From positions 1 to 64,000 of the forward strand of contig CAPEBR010000020.1 in assembly GCA_948602995.1 (NCBI GenBank): 64,000 nucleotides of DNA, written 5' to 3'. This stretch comes from an uncultured Dorea sp. GTDB lineage: Bacteria; Bacillota; Clostridia; Lachnospirales; Lachnospiraceae. Below are positions 17,866 to 26,707 of this stretch, one piece after another; the stretch's first letter is position 1, and each line of letters begins with the position of its first letter. A model generated the notes under the pieces. The model was not told the DNA's origin. It made no database searches and saw nothing but the letters and a program-made list of their open reading frames with translations. The position numbers were made by a program, and so were the translations under genes.

Positions 17866-18133
17866 GAAGGAAAACAGGAGCAGCACCTCCACTGCCGGCG
17901 GGATGGCGTTCAGAAACGGCTGTAACAATTTGAGAATGAAAAGCGGCCCGGATATTGGACCACAGCCTGTATTACAAATACAGGCTGTGAGGACAGGCTG
18001 AGGTGAGAATTTATCCAAAATTCTCACCGAATCTGTCCGGTGTCCAATATCCGGGCTGCTCTTTCATTCCACAAATTGTCAGCCATTTCTGTGCCATCCC
18101 GCCGGCAGTGGAGGTGCTGCTCCGTCCTCCTTC
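17866..18133. repeat. 268-bp long inverted repeat with nested hairpins
   Basis: Arms of about 95 bases (17866-17961 and 18040-18133) are about 85% complementary, including a perfect 31-bp block. The 78-base centre holds two further hairpins: a 13-bp perfect stem (17961-17973 with 17977-17989) with a 3-base loop, and an 11-bp stem (18002-18012 with 18018-18028), the second inside a GGACAG...CTGTCC pair. There is no open reading frame of note. It sits between convergent yigZ and hpf and could be a fold-back element, an unusual bidirectional terminator or a structured RNA. Confidence 0.8.
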
Positions 18134-18141
18134 ACATCCCC

Positions 18142-18675
18142 CTAAGAGAATTCCGGCTCAATCAACCCAAAGGTGCCGTCTTTCCTGCGGTACACCACGC
18201 ATACTTCATCTGTCTCTGCATTACAGAATACAAAGAAGCTGTGTCCCAGAAGCTCCATCTGCACGCATGCATCCTCCGGGAACATAGGCTTAATTCCGAA
18301 CTTCTTCGACCGTACAATCTTAATATCCCCGTCATCATAAGCCTCTTCCGCCTCAAAGAGCTCCTCATTAAAATTATTACCCTCCTGATGTCTTGCAATC
18401 AGTTTGTTTTTATATTTTCTAAGCTGGCGTTCAATTACCTCCTCTACCAGGTCAATCGATACATACATATCCGTGCTTTCCTGCTCAGAGCGGATAATAT
18501 TGCCCTTTACAGGAATCGTTACCTCAATCTTCTGGTGTTCCCTCTGCACACTTAAAGTTACATGAATTTCCGTGTCAGGAGTAAAATACCTTTCAAGTTT
18601 TCCAAGCTTGTGCTCTACGGTTTCTTTTAAGCTAGGTGTTACATCAATGTTCTTTCCTACGATGATAAATTTCAT
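18142..18675 (-). CDS. hpf: Long-form ribosome hibernation promoting factor
   Basis: Binds 30S subunits and drives 100S ribosome dimer formation in stationary phase. The 177-residue protein has the N-terminal RaiA-like domain beginning MKFIIVGKNIDVTPSLKE, a linker, and the C-terminal dimerisation domain ending in VYRRKDGTFGLIEPEFS, as in the long form of Firmicutes. The ATG at 18675 has AAGGAG 10 bases upstream; longer in-frame starts lack one and would add a non-homologous extension. Its stop codon lies 8 bases from the long inverted repeat. Confidence 0.93.
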   Translation of the reverse strand: MKFIIVGKNIDVTPSLKETVEHKLGKLERYFTPDTEIHVTLSVQREHQKIEVTIPVKGNIIRSEQESTDMYVSIDLVEEVIERQLRKYKNKLIARHQEGNNFNEELFEAEEAYDDGDIKIVRSKKFGIKPMFPEDACVQMELLGHSFFVFCNAETDEVCVVYRRKDGTFGLIEPEFS

Positions 18676-18761
18676 ATATGCCCAACTCCTTTTCATATAT
18701 TTTTCAGAGAGAGTATAGTCTGACAACTTATTAACAGACTACAGATCTTTCTGATATATCC

Positions 18762-18770
18762 AGTATAGCA
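18762..18770 (-). promoter_or_regulatory. Extended -10 element upstream of hpf
   Basis: TGCTATACT on the minus strand, about 87 bases before the hpf start. A second TATACT lies nearer the gene at about 18711-18716 without TG. Either could serve. Confidence 0.4.
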
Positions 18771-18802
18771 CGTTTGGATGCTAATGTATAGAACAGATTG
18801 CC

Positions 18803-19714
18803 TCAATTTTGGGAAAATTTGCTATGAACTCCTTTTTGTACTTTACTGAATAAAAATGGATAGAAAACAAGCACCCATAATACCAGTATAAAATATTCGA
18901 GAGCCTTTGCCAGGATGGAACTGCCTGTAAAAGAAGAGAGGGCTGACTTCAGGAGAAGTGCGCAGGCAAGACCTGCGGCAAGCTTTAAGAGCTGGCCCGG
19001 GAGGGAAAGGCCGCCGGTATTAAAATTCATATGGCTGCGCTCCACATAATATCCTGCGGCAAAGCCAAGACCTGCACCGGAAGCTTTCAGGCAGTCTGCG
19101 GCATATCTTGCTTCCAGCGTGCCGTCCGTGTGCAGAATCAGCGCATAGGCACAGACAGCCAGAGAGAGTGCGGCAAGTACTCCTGAGATCAGCGCCGGAC
19201 TGGTGCTTCCTGACAGCAGGTGATCTTGGAAATGCCACAGAATCCAGGAAATCATAAGGGAAATCCCCATTGCCGTGAGTACATCTTTCGGAGTGTGGCA
19301 TCCAAGGTACATTCTGGAAAAGCCGATGAGGAAAAAGGAAAGGACACATAAAAGTTTTACCCAGATACGTCTGCACTTAAGCGCCAGCGGAAAGAAGAGG
19401 CATACAGCCCCCTGTGTGTGTCCGCTGGGAAAGGAGTACCCGGTTGCGCCGGGAATGGCGCTTTCTACTGCATGAAATTCCGGATCCAGGATCCAGGGCC
19501 TGGGGATGCGGAAAGTAATCTTCAGCGTCTGCACGCACAGACCGGCGGTGAAGTACGTAAAGCCCAGAAGATAAGCAAAGCGCTTATCCACGCACCAGTA
19601 AAGGGCGCAGATAACCGCTATAAGAATGATTTCCTGTCCGAAATAGGTGATAAACTGCATACATTTGTCAAGAAAAGGGGTACGTATTCCCTCTAACATC
19701 CATAAAAATCTCAT
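18803..19714 (-). CDS. PAP2-family membrane phosphatase
   Basis: A 303-residue integral membrane protein with about seven hydrophobic segments. The three phosphatidic acid phosphatase motifs are present: KITFRIPRP, FPSGHTQ and SRMYLGCHTPKDV, so it should hydrolyse a lipid phosphate or pyrophosphate on the outer membrane face; undecaprenyl pyrophosphate is one possible substrate. Its ATG overlaps the typA stop codon (ATGA), so it is translationally coupled to typA. The C-terminal half has extra membrane helices beyond the core domain. Confidence 0.85.
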   Translation of the reverse strand: MRFLWMLEGIRTPFLDKCMQFITYFGQEIILIAVICALYWCVDKRFAYLLGFTYFTAGLCVQTLKITFRIPRPWILDPEFHAVESAIPGATGYSFPSGHTQGAVCLFFPLALKCRRIWVKLLCVLSFFLIGFSRMYLGCHTPKDVLTAMGISLMISWILWHFQDHLLSGSTSPALISGVLAALSLAVCAYALILHTDGTLEARYAADCLKASGAGLGFAAGYYVERSHMNFNTGGLSLPGQLLKLAAGLACALLLKSALSSFTGSSILAKALEYFILVLWVLVFYPFLFSKVQKGVHSKFSQN

Positions 19715-21537
19715 GACCGGTTTCCTCGTTTTCTCATCTTAGGATCAAGAATCTTCTTACGGATTCTTAAGGATTTCGGAGTTACCTCTAACAGTTCATC
19801 TGTATCAATAAAATCCAGTGCCTCTTCAAGACTCAGGATCCTGGGCGTGGTCAGCCTGAGTGCTTCGTCCGCGCTGGAGGAACGGGTATTGGTAAGATGC
19901 TTTGTCTTGCAGATATTTACTTCAATGTCATCTGTCTTGGCATTTTCACCAATGACCATGCCAGAGTAAACCTTTTCACCGGGACCGATAAACAGAGTTC
20001 CCCGCTCCTGGGCGCTGAACAGTCCGTAGGTAACAGACTCTCCGGTCTCAAATGCAATCAGGGATCCCTGTTTGCGGTACTGGATATCGCCTTTGTAGGG
20101 CTCATAACCGTCAAATGCTGTATTCATGATCCCGTTTCCCTTCGTGTCTGTTAAGAATTCTCCGCGGTAGCCGATCAGGCCTCTTGCAGGGATTTTGAAC
20201 TCCAGACGGGTATAGCCGCCGTTGGAAGTCCCCATGTTGGTAAGTTCCCCCTTGCGCTGGCTCAGCTTTTCAATGATGGTTCCTGTGAACTCATCCGGCA
20301 CGTCAATATAGGCGGCTTCCACAGGCTCTAAGAGCCTGCCCTTTTCATCTTTCCGATACAGCACCTCTGCTTTGCTGACAGCAAACTCATAGCCCTCCCT
20401 GCGCATATTTTCAATGAGGACAGACAGATGGAGTTCCCCGCGCCCGGATACCTTAAAGCTGTCTGTACTGTCAGATTCCTCCACCCGCAGGCTGACATCT
20501 GTATTGAGCTCCCGGAACAGACGGTCTCTTAAATGGCGTGAAGTGACATATTTTCCCTCAAGTCCTGCAAAGGGGCTGTCATTTACATTGAACTGCATGG
20601 CGATTGTTGGCTCAGAGATCTTCTGAAACGGTATTGCCGCCGGCTTTTCCGGGGAACAGATGGTATCTCCGATGGAGATGTCCGCAATTCCGGAAATCGC
20701 CACAATAGAGCCGATTGTAGCTTCTTTTACGTCTATTTTGTTCAGCCCGTCAAATTCATATAACTTGCTGATGCGCACCTTCTCCATCCGGTCCGGATCA
20801 TGCTCGTTTACAACGACTGCATCCATACCAACCCGGATGGTACCATTATCCACCTTGCCGACTCCGATACGTCCCACATATTCATTATAATCAATGGTAC
20901 TGATCAGCACCTGCGTGTCTGCATCCGGATCCCCTTTTGGAGCCGGGATATAGTCAAGGATTGTCTCAAAAAGGGGCTTCATGTCATGCTCTTCATCTGT
21001 GAGATCCAGAACTGCCACGCCGGATTTTGCAGAGGCATAGACAAAGGGGCAGTCCAGCTGTTCATCTGAGGCGTCCAGGTCCATGAAGAGTTCCAGCACT
21101 TCGTCAATCACTTCATCAGGCCTTGCCTCGGGACGGTCAATCTTATTAATGCAGACAATAACCGGAAGACTAAGCTCCAGTGCTTTCCTGAGCACAAATT
21201 TTGTCTGGGGCATGGCTCCCTCAAAAGCATCCACCACAAGAATGACGCCATTTACCATCTTGAGGACACGCTCAACCTCCCCGCCAAAATCCGCATGCCC
21301 CGGGGTGTCAATGATATTAATCTTCGTTCCCTTATAGTAGACGGCAGTATTTTTAGAAAGAATGGTGATGCCGCGCTCCCGCTCAATATCATTGGAGTCC
21401 ATAACACGCTCTTCCACTTCCTGATTTTCACGGAATACACCGCTTTGCTTCAGCAATTCGTCCACAAGAGTGGTCTTGCCGTGGTCAACATGGGCGATAA
21501 TTGCTATATTACGTACATCTTCACGTTTCGTTTTCAT
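19711..21537 (-). CDS. typA: Ribosome-associated GTPase TypA/BipA
   Basis: Translational GTPase implicated in 50S assembly and stress adaptation. The 608-residue protein has the EF-Tu-like G domain with AHVDHGKTTL, the RGITI effector segment, DTPGHADFGGEVER and NKIDRPEARP, followed by domain II, the EF-G-like domains and the TypA-specific C-terminal domain. Length and motifs are normal. It is the first gene of a two-gene unit with the PAP2 phosphatase. Confidence 0.96.
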   Translation of the reverse strand: MKTKREDVRNIAIIAHVDHGKTTLVDELLKQSGVFRENQEVEERVMDSNDIERERGITILSKNTAVYYKGTKINIIDTPGHADFGGEVERVLKMVNGVILVVDAFEGAMPQTKFVLRKALELSLPVIVCINKIDRPEARPDEVIDEVLELFMDLDASDEQLDCPFVYASAKSGVAVLDLTDEEHDMKPLFETILDYIPAPKGDPDADTQVLISTIDYNEYVGRIGVGKVDNGTIRVGMDAVVVNEHDPDRMEKVRISKLYEFDGLNKIDVKEATIGSIVAISGIADISIGDTICSPEKPAAIPFQKISEPTIAMQFNVNDSPFAGLEGKYVTSRHLRDRLFRELNTDVSLRVEESDSTDSFKVSGRGELHLSVLIENMRREGYEFAVSKAEVLYRKDEKGRLLEPVEAAYIDVPDEFTGTIIEKLSQRKGELTNMGTSNGGYTRLEFKIPARGLIGYRGEFLTDTKGNGIMNTAFDGYEPYKGDIQYRKQGSLIAFETGESVTYGLFSAQERGTLFIGPGEKVYSGMVIGENAKTDDIEVNICKTKHLTNTRSSSADEALRLTTPRILSLEEALDFIDTDELLEVTPKSLRIRKKILDPKMRKRGNRS

Positions 21538-21592
21538 GTAAATCTTCCTTTTCTTTTTTTGAATTCAGTGGTACAATAGGTTACTATAAAAA

Positions 21593-21608
21593 ATACCTTT
21601 TGACGCTT
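21593..21608. repeat. Short repeat shared with the right end of the window
   Basis: ATACCTTTTGACGCTT in the typA/SSB intergenic region is identical to 16 bases at about 62804-62819 upstream of the anti-sigma gene. The longer version there forms an imperfect palindrome. Confidence 0.4.
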
Positions 21609-21745
21609 ATCTTATAACTTTAATAGTGTATCACAATTTTCAAAATTTACAAGATGTGAAAATAGTTGTTCTAAAAAAATGCATACGCTCATAGACTAAT
21701 TAATGACCATGAAATACGCTTCAGAGGAAGGGAGAATGTAAAATT

Positions 21746-22375
21746 ATGTCAGATAAGATTATTGAAAACAACCAGGTAACAATTATGGGAGAAGTTGCTT
21801 CTGAATTCACGTTCAGCCATGAGGTGTTCGGGGAGGGCTTCTACATGGTGGAGGTACTGGTACGGCGTCTGAGTAATTCTGAAGACAGAATTCCGCTCAT
21901 GATATCCGAACGCCTGATTGATGTGTCACAGGACTATACGGGAGAATTCATTATGGCAAGCGGACAGTTCCGCTCCTATAACCGGCACGATGAGCAAAAA
22001 AACCGGCTCGTATTATCCGTATTCGTAAGAGAAGTGTCGTTTATAGATGAGGAGCTGGACGGGGCGAAGACGAACAGCATCTTTCTGGACGGCTATATCT
22101 GCAAGCTGCCGGTATACAGGAAGACGCCGCTTGGAAGGGAGATTGCAGATTTGCTGATGGCTGTTAACAGGCCTTACGGGAAGTCGGATTATATACCATG
22201 TATCTGCTGGGGCAGGAATGCAAGGTTTGCCTCCGCGTTTGAGGTAGGCGAGCATGTGCAGATCTTTGGGAGAATTCAGAGCAGAACCTACATAAAGAAG
22301 CTGACGGAGACAGAATCACAGGAGCGTACTGCCTATGAAGTATCAGTAAGCAAGCTTGAATGTATAGAAGGGTAA
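21746..22375 (+). CDS. SSB-like OB-fold protein, two-domain
   Basis: A 209-residue protein that looks like two tandem OB folds of the single-stranded DNA-binding type. Residues 8-105 (NNQVTIMGEV...VREVSFID) form one unit and residues 112-205 (NSIFLDGYICKLPVYRKTPLGREI...IPCICWGRNA) a second that best matches SSB. The usual acidic C-terminal tip of SSB is absent, so it may be a specialised partner rather than the main SSB. It is transcribed alone; a MITE end starts two bases after its stop. Confidence 0.65.
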   Translation: MSDKIIENNQVTIMGEVASEFTFSHEVFGEGFYMVEVLVRRLSNSEDRIPLMISERLIDVSQDYTGEFIMASGQFRSYNRHDEQKNRLVLSVFVREVSFIDEELDGAKTNSIFLDGYICKLPVYRKTPLGREIADLLMAVNRPYGKSDYIPCICWGRNARFASAFEVGEHVQIFGRIQSRTYIKKLTETESQERTAYEVSVSKLECIEG

Positions 22376-22376
22376 C

Positions 22377-22440
22377 GTTACTATTCACGGCTCAGGAATG
22401 CGCGTAAGCTGCGCATTCCGTGAGAATATGACTCAGGAAT
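22377..22440. mobile_element. MITE-like element end, degraded copy C
   Basis: Begins with GTTACTATTCACGG (22377-22390) and continues through a TCAGGAATGCGCGTAAGC-type interior almost identical to the 4744 copy. The other inverted end is not present at the expected distance. A further stretch at 22581-22600 (GTAAGAAAGTGATTCAGGAG) matches the internal part of the family, so the copy may have been interrupted or rearranged. Confidence 0.55.
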
Positions 22441-22482
22441 TTGCAGCTGTTATATAGAAGGCTGGAAATTCAAAGACTTTCA

Positions 22483-22511
22483 TTGACATCCCATCCTGTT
22501 AATGTTAATAT
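22483..22511 (+). promoter_or_regulatory. Candidate dapA promoter
   Basis: TTGACA (22483-22488) and TAATAT (22506-22511) with a 17-base spacer. This predicts a leader of nearly 200 bases before dapA that contains the two structures below. Confidence 0.5.
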
Positions 22512-22601
22512 TTTATTAACTATTCAGCAGGTCTGCGCAGGGTCTGTCCCCAGTGAAACGGGGTATTTGCTGCGCTGACTGTAAGAAAGTGATTCAGGAG
22601 T

Positions 22602-22675
22602 GCAAAAAACCCACTGCCGAAGGCAGTTCTCAATGGATTTTTGCATGTAACTGTGAAGGTTACCGGGCAGTTACA
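22602..22675 (+). promoter_or_regulatory. Structured dapA leader: two hairpins
   Basis: The first hairpin (22602-22644) pairs GCAAAAAACCCA with TGGATTTTTGC around an inner CTGCC/GGCAG stem and resembles an intrinsic terminator. The second (22646-22675) pairs TGTAACTG with CAGTTACA and is the repeat also found ahead of the glucokinase gene. Attenuation of dapA is possible, but no known lysine riboswitch or T-box core was recognised. Confidence 0.4.
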
Positions 22676-22713
22676 AATTTTGATTAAAAGAAAAGCAGAT
22701 CAGGAGGATGAAT

Positions 22714-23607
22714 ATGGCTATATTTACAGGGGCCGGCGTGGCGATTGTCACACCCTTTAAGGAAGATGAAAGTATTAATTATGATAAACTGGATGAATTA
22801 ATCGACTATCATTGCGAGAACGGAACTGATAGTATTGTAATATGCGGAACAACAGGAGAGTCCGCGACAATGACTGAGGAAGAGCACATGGAGTGCGTGA
22901 GGTTCACGATTGAACGCGCAAAAGGAAGAATTCCGGTTGTTGCAGGTACAGGCTCCAACTGCACCAGGACAGCGGTTGAGATGTCAAGAGAGGCGGCAGA
23001 GAGCGGAGCGGACGGACTGCTGCTTGTGACGCCATATTATAACAAGGCGACACAGGCAGGCCTTATTGCCCACTACACGGCAGTAGCAAAGGAAGCAAAG
23101 GCTCCGATCATTATGTACAGTGTGGCCAGCAGAACCGGATGCAACATTGAGCCTGCAACCGTGGCAGAGCTTGTAAATAACGTAGATAATATTGTTGGAA
23201 TCAAGGAAGCGTCCGGCAATATCTCCCAGGTGGCAAAGATTATGTCACTGACAGATGGCAGGGCGGATCTCTATTCTGGAAATGACGATCAGATCGTGCC
23301 GCTTCTTTCCCTGGGGGCAAAGGGAGTCATTTCGGTACTGTCTAACGTTGCACCGAGAGAGACCCACGATATCTGTGAAAAATATTTTAATGGTGATGTA
23401 ACTGGAAGCGCTGCCCTCCAGCTTAAAGCGATTCCGCTCTGTGAGCAGCTCTTTTCGGAAGTGAACCCGATTCCGGTAAAGAAGGCCATGCAGCTTATGG
23501 GAATGGACTGCGGGCCCCTGCGCATGCCGCTTACCGAGCTTACCCCTGCACACGAAAAAGCACTGGCGCAGGCCATGAAGGATTTTGGTATCAAAGTTGT
23601 AGAATAA
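22714..23607 (+). CDS. dapA: 4-hydroxy-tetrahydrodipicolinate synthase
   Basis: Condenses pyruvate with aspartate semialdehyde, the first committed step of lysine and diaminopimelate synthesis. The 297-residue TIM barrel shows CGTTGESATM, the tyrosine motif VTPYYNKATQ and the Schiff-base lysine in VGIKEASGN. The ATG at 22714 lies 6 bases after AGGAGG; an ATG at 22708 touches that site and cannot be the start. It is followed by a terminator and then dapB, the next enzyme. Confidence 0.96.
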   Translation: MAIFTGAGVAIVTPFKEDESINYDKLDELIDYHCENGTDSIVICGTTGESATMTEEEHMECVRFTIERAKGRIPVVAGTGSNCTRTAVEMSREAAESGADGLLLVTPYYNKATQAGLIAHYTAVAKEAKAPIIMYSVASRTGCNIEPATVAELVNNVDNIVGIKEASGNISQVAKIMSLTDGRADLYSGNDDQIVPLLSLGAKGVISVLSNVAPRETHDICEKYFNGDVTGSAALQLKAIPLCEQLFSEVNPIPVKKAMQLMGMDCGPLRMPLTELTPAHEKALAQAMKDFGIKVVE

Positions 23608-23622
23608 GAATCAGAGAGTGAA

Positions 23623-23651
23623 AAAAGGGTATCTTGTCAGGATACCCTTTT
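23623..23651 (+). terminator. Terminator after dapA
   Basis: An 11-bp stem with arm AAAAGGGTATC and a 7-base loop, ending in TTTT. It separates dapA from dapB, so the two are probably transcribed independently. Confidence 0.8.
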
Positions 23652-23746
23652 CCGTATATAAAAGGAACTATAAAGGTAATGAACAGTTACAGATAGAAAA
23701 GCTTCCGGAGGCAAAGAATCCGGGCAGATAGAAGGAGGAAAAGAAG

Positions 23747-24505
23747 ATGGCAGTACGAGTAATTATGCATGGATGCAACGGAAAGATGGGACAGGTAATC
23801 ACAGGACTTATAAAGGAGGATGATGGAATCTGCATTGTGGCAGGCGTAGATGCCTATACCGGAATCCCAAACGACTATCCGGTATTCGAGACAATCGGGG
23901 CATGTGATGTGGAGGCAGACGTATTAATTGATTTTTCTAATGCAAAAGCAGTGGACGGCGTTCTGGATTACTGTGCAGAAAAACAGCTTCCCGTTGTACT
24001 CTGCACAACAGGACTTTCCAGTGAACGGTTAAACAAGGTAGAAGAGACCGCAAAAAAAACAGCAGTATTAAGATCCGCCAACATGTCTCTGGGAATCAAC
24101 CTTCTGATGAAGCTTCTAAAAGATGCCGCCAGTGTACTGGCAACAGCAGGATACGATATAGAGATCGTGGAGCGCCACCACAATCAGAAGGTAGACGCCC
24201 CCAGCGGAACAGCCCTTGCCCTGGCAGACTCCATCAATGAAGAGATGAGCCATGCATACACCTACATATATGACAGAAGCCAGAAGAGAGAAAAACGGGA
24301 TAAAAAAGAAATCGGCATTTCTGCCGTACGCGGCGGAACCATCGTAGGCGAACACGAAGTAATTTTCGCCGGCCCGGATGAAGTAGTAGAATTCCGGCAC
24401 ACCGCCTACTCAAAAGCCGTATTCGGCAAAGGAGCCGTAGAAGCCGCAAAATACCTCGCCCACAAACCCGCCGGCCTCTACGACATGTCCGGCGTAATCA
24501 ACTAA
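23747..24505 (+). CDS. dapB: 4-hydroxy-tetrahydrodipicolinate reductase
   Basis: NAD(P)H-dependent second step of the diaminopimelate pathway. The 252-residue protein has the nucleotide-binding N-terminus MHGCNGKMGQ, the CTTGLS loop, and the catalytic signature EIVERHHNQKVDAPSGTAL. Length and motifs are normal. The last 100 bases are C-rich like the end of yigZ. Confidence 0.96.
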   Translation: MAVRVIMHGCNGKMGQVITGLIKEDDGICIVAGVDAYTGIPNDYPVFETIGACDVEADVLIDFSNAKAVDGVLDYCAEKQLPVVLCTTGLSSERLNKVEETAKKTAVLRSANMSLGINLLMKLLKDAASVLATAGYDIEIVERHHNQKVDAPSGTALALADSINEEMSHAYTYIYDRSQKREKRDKKEIGISAVRGGTIVGEHEVIFAGPDEVVEFRHTAYSKAVFGKGAVEAAKYLAHKPAGLYDMSGVIN

Positions 24506-24576
24506 ACGCAGCCGAAGGCGAGGCTGCCCGTCCCCAAACTGCGAAGCAGTTCAAAACAAGCAAAGGAGAAAAAGTT

Positions 24577-26532
24577 ATGAAGGAACTAGAGTCACGTTAT
24601 TTAGAGCGTCTGTCCCAGCTCTACCCCACAATCGCCAGTGCGTCAACCGAGATCATCAATCTCCAGGCAATTTTAAACTTACCGAAGGGAACAGAACATT
24701 TCCTCACTGACATCCACGGAGAATACGAAGCATTCTCCCATGTTCTTAAGAACGGCTCGGGATCGGTGCGCCGCAAAGTGGACGATGTTTTTGGCAATAC
24801 CATGAGCAGCAGGGACAAGCAGACTCTTTCAACCCTGATCTACTATCCAAAGGAAAAGATGGAACGGATCAAAAGAACAGAGGACAACATGGAGGACTGG
24901 TATAAGATTACCCTGTACCGTCTGATTGAGGTGTGCAAATGTGCCGCGGGGAAATACAGCCGTTCCAAAGTAAGAAAGGCATTGCCGCCAGAATTTGCCT
25001 ACGTCCTGGAGGAGCTTATTACAGAAAAGGCGGACATGTCATCTGATAAGGAATCCTACTACAGTTCCATCGTGAATACCATTATCAGCATTGGCAGGGC
25101 AGAGGTATTTATCACGGCACTCTGTGAGCTGATACAGCGTCTGACTGTGAATCACCTGCATATTGTGGGGGATATCTATGACAGGGGGCCGGGACCGCAT
25201 ATTATTATGGACAAGCTGATGGAATACCATTCTGTAGATATCCAGTGGGGAAATCATGATGTTTTGTGGATGGGAGCTGCAGCAGGGCAGAGGGGATGCA
25301 TTGCCAATGTCATCCGCATCTGTGCCCGCTATGGGAATCTTGATATCCTGGAGGATGGATATGGAATCAATCTGCTTCCGCTGGCCACATTTGCCATGGA
25401 TACATATGGAAATGACCCATGTACCTGCTTTCGCCTCAGAGGCACACCGAATTACGGGAAAAGTGAGATGCTTCTTGACGTTATGATGCACAAGGCCATC
25501 TCTGTGATACAGTTTAAGGTGGAAGGACAGATCATAAAGAAAAATCCAGGATTTAAGATGGATGACAGGAACCTTCTTCACAGAATTGATTTTGAAAAGG
25601 GAACAATTGATATTAATGGCAAGACGTATGAGATGCTGGATAAGAATTTCCCAACCGTGGATCCAAAGAAGCCGTATGCGCTGACAGCCGCGGAAGAGGA
25701 CATTATGGAGCGGCTTACCAAAGCATTTGAAAACTGCGAAAAGCTTCAGGCGCACATGCGGTTCCTGCTGAATAAGGGAGCGCTCTATAAGGTGTATAAC
25801 AATAATCTGTTATACCATGGATGTGTTCCCCTTAATGAGGATGGAAGTCTGAAGACTGTACGCATCTATGGGCATACCTACAAAGGCAAGAGCCTCTATG
25901 AGGTACTTGAGAGCTATGTGAGGAAAGGTTTTTACGCACTGGATCCAAAGGAGAAGGAGCGTGGGAAGGACATGATGTGGTATATCTGGCTCAGCCAGAG
26001 TTCTCCTTTGTTCGGAAAAGATAAGATGGCAACCTTTGAACGCTATTTCCTGGCAGAAAAGGAAATGCATAAGGAAAAGAAGAATCCATATTATACACTT
26101 CTCGAGGAGGAAGAGATTATTACGAATATCCTGAAGGAATTCGGGCTGGAGTCAGAGGACTCCCTGATTGTGAACGGTCACGTTCCTGTAAAGTCAAAGA
26201 ATGGGGAAAACCCGATCAAATGCGGCGGAAGAGTGCTTGTCATAGACGGAGGCTTTTCCAGGGCGTATCAGAAGGAAACAGGGATTGCGGGGTATACTCT
26301 TATCTACAATTCCCACGGACTGATCCTTGCTGCCCATGAACCCTTTGAATCCACTGAGGCTGCGATAGAAAAGGAAAGCGACATCCATTCGGACAGTGTG
26401 ATGGTAAAGCGTGTAATTGAACGAAAGCTTGTGGCAGATACAGATGACGGAAAAGAATTAAAGGAGCAGATCGAGGATCTTAAGATGCTTCTTGCTGCCT
26501 ACAGAAGCGGGCAGATTGCCGAGATTGTATAA
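24577..26532 (+). CDS. fbp: Class III fructose-1,6-bisphosphatase
   Basis: Hydrolyses fructose-1,6-bisphosphate to fructose-6-phosphate for gluconeogenesis. The 651-residue protein is of the Firmicute-type class III family, which carries a calcineurin-like metallophosphatase fold: LTDIHGEYEAF, IVGDIYDRGPGPH, WGNHDVLWMGA and VNGHVPVKSKNGENPIK provide the metal ligands. AAAGGAG precedes the ATG. A short hairpin (AACTGC/GCAGTT) lies in the 70-base gap from dapB. Confidence 0.95.
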   Translation: MKELESRYLERLSQLYPTIASASTEIINLQAILNLPKGTEHFLTDIHGEYEAFSHVLKNGSGSVRRKVDDVFGNTMSSRDKQTLSTLIYYPKEKMERIKRTEDNMEDWYKITLYRLIEVCKCAAGKYSRSKVRKALPPEFAYVLEELITEKADMSSDKESYYSSIVNTIISIGRAEVFITALCELIQRLTVNHLHIVGDIYDRGPGPHIIMDKLMEYHSVDIQWGNHDVLWMGAAAGQRGCIANVIRICARYGNLDILEDGYGINLLPLATFAMDTYGNDPCTCFRLRGTPNYGKSEMLLDVMMHKAISVIQFKVEGQIIKKNPGFKMDDRNLLHRIDFEKGTIDINGKTYEMLDKNFPTVDPKKPYALTAAEEDIMERLTKAFENCEKLQAHMRFLLNKGALYKVYNNNLLYHGCVPLNEDGSLKTVRIYGHTYKGKSLYEVLESYVRKGFYALDPKEKERGKDMMWYIWLSQSSPLFGKDKMATFERYFLAEKEMHKEKKNPYYTLLEEEEIITNILKEFGLESEDSLIVNGHVPVKSKNGENPIKCGGRVLVIDGGFSRAYQKETGIAGYTLIYNSHGLILAAHEPFESTEAAIEKESDIHSDSVMVKRVIERKLVADTDDGKELKEQIEDLKMLLAAYRSGQIAEIV

Positions 26533-26707
26533 TTTAATACTGGACGTCAGATAAATCTGCCGCCTGGCATAACAGGATGCGGCTGCCATGAGTAAAACTG
26601 TAAAAAAATTCCATACCTTTACAAGTATATATTTCAGACATTTGCAAATATTACTAATGACTGTACTTGATAGACAGATAAATATACATGAAAGGGAGAT
26701 TCAAGAC

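Noticed and set aside
17496..17933. 145-codon plus frame across the end of yigZ
   Set aside because: Proline/serine-rich product of a C-rich alternate frame running through a MITE-like element; no start signal or homology pattern.
18003..18555. Plus-strand open frames over the fold-back element and hpf
   Set aside because: They run through the inverted repeat and antisense to hpf; no coding features.
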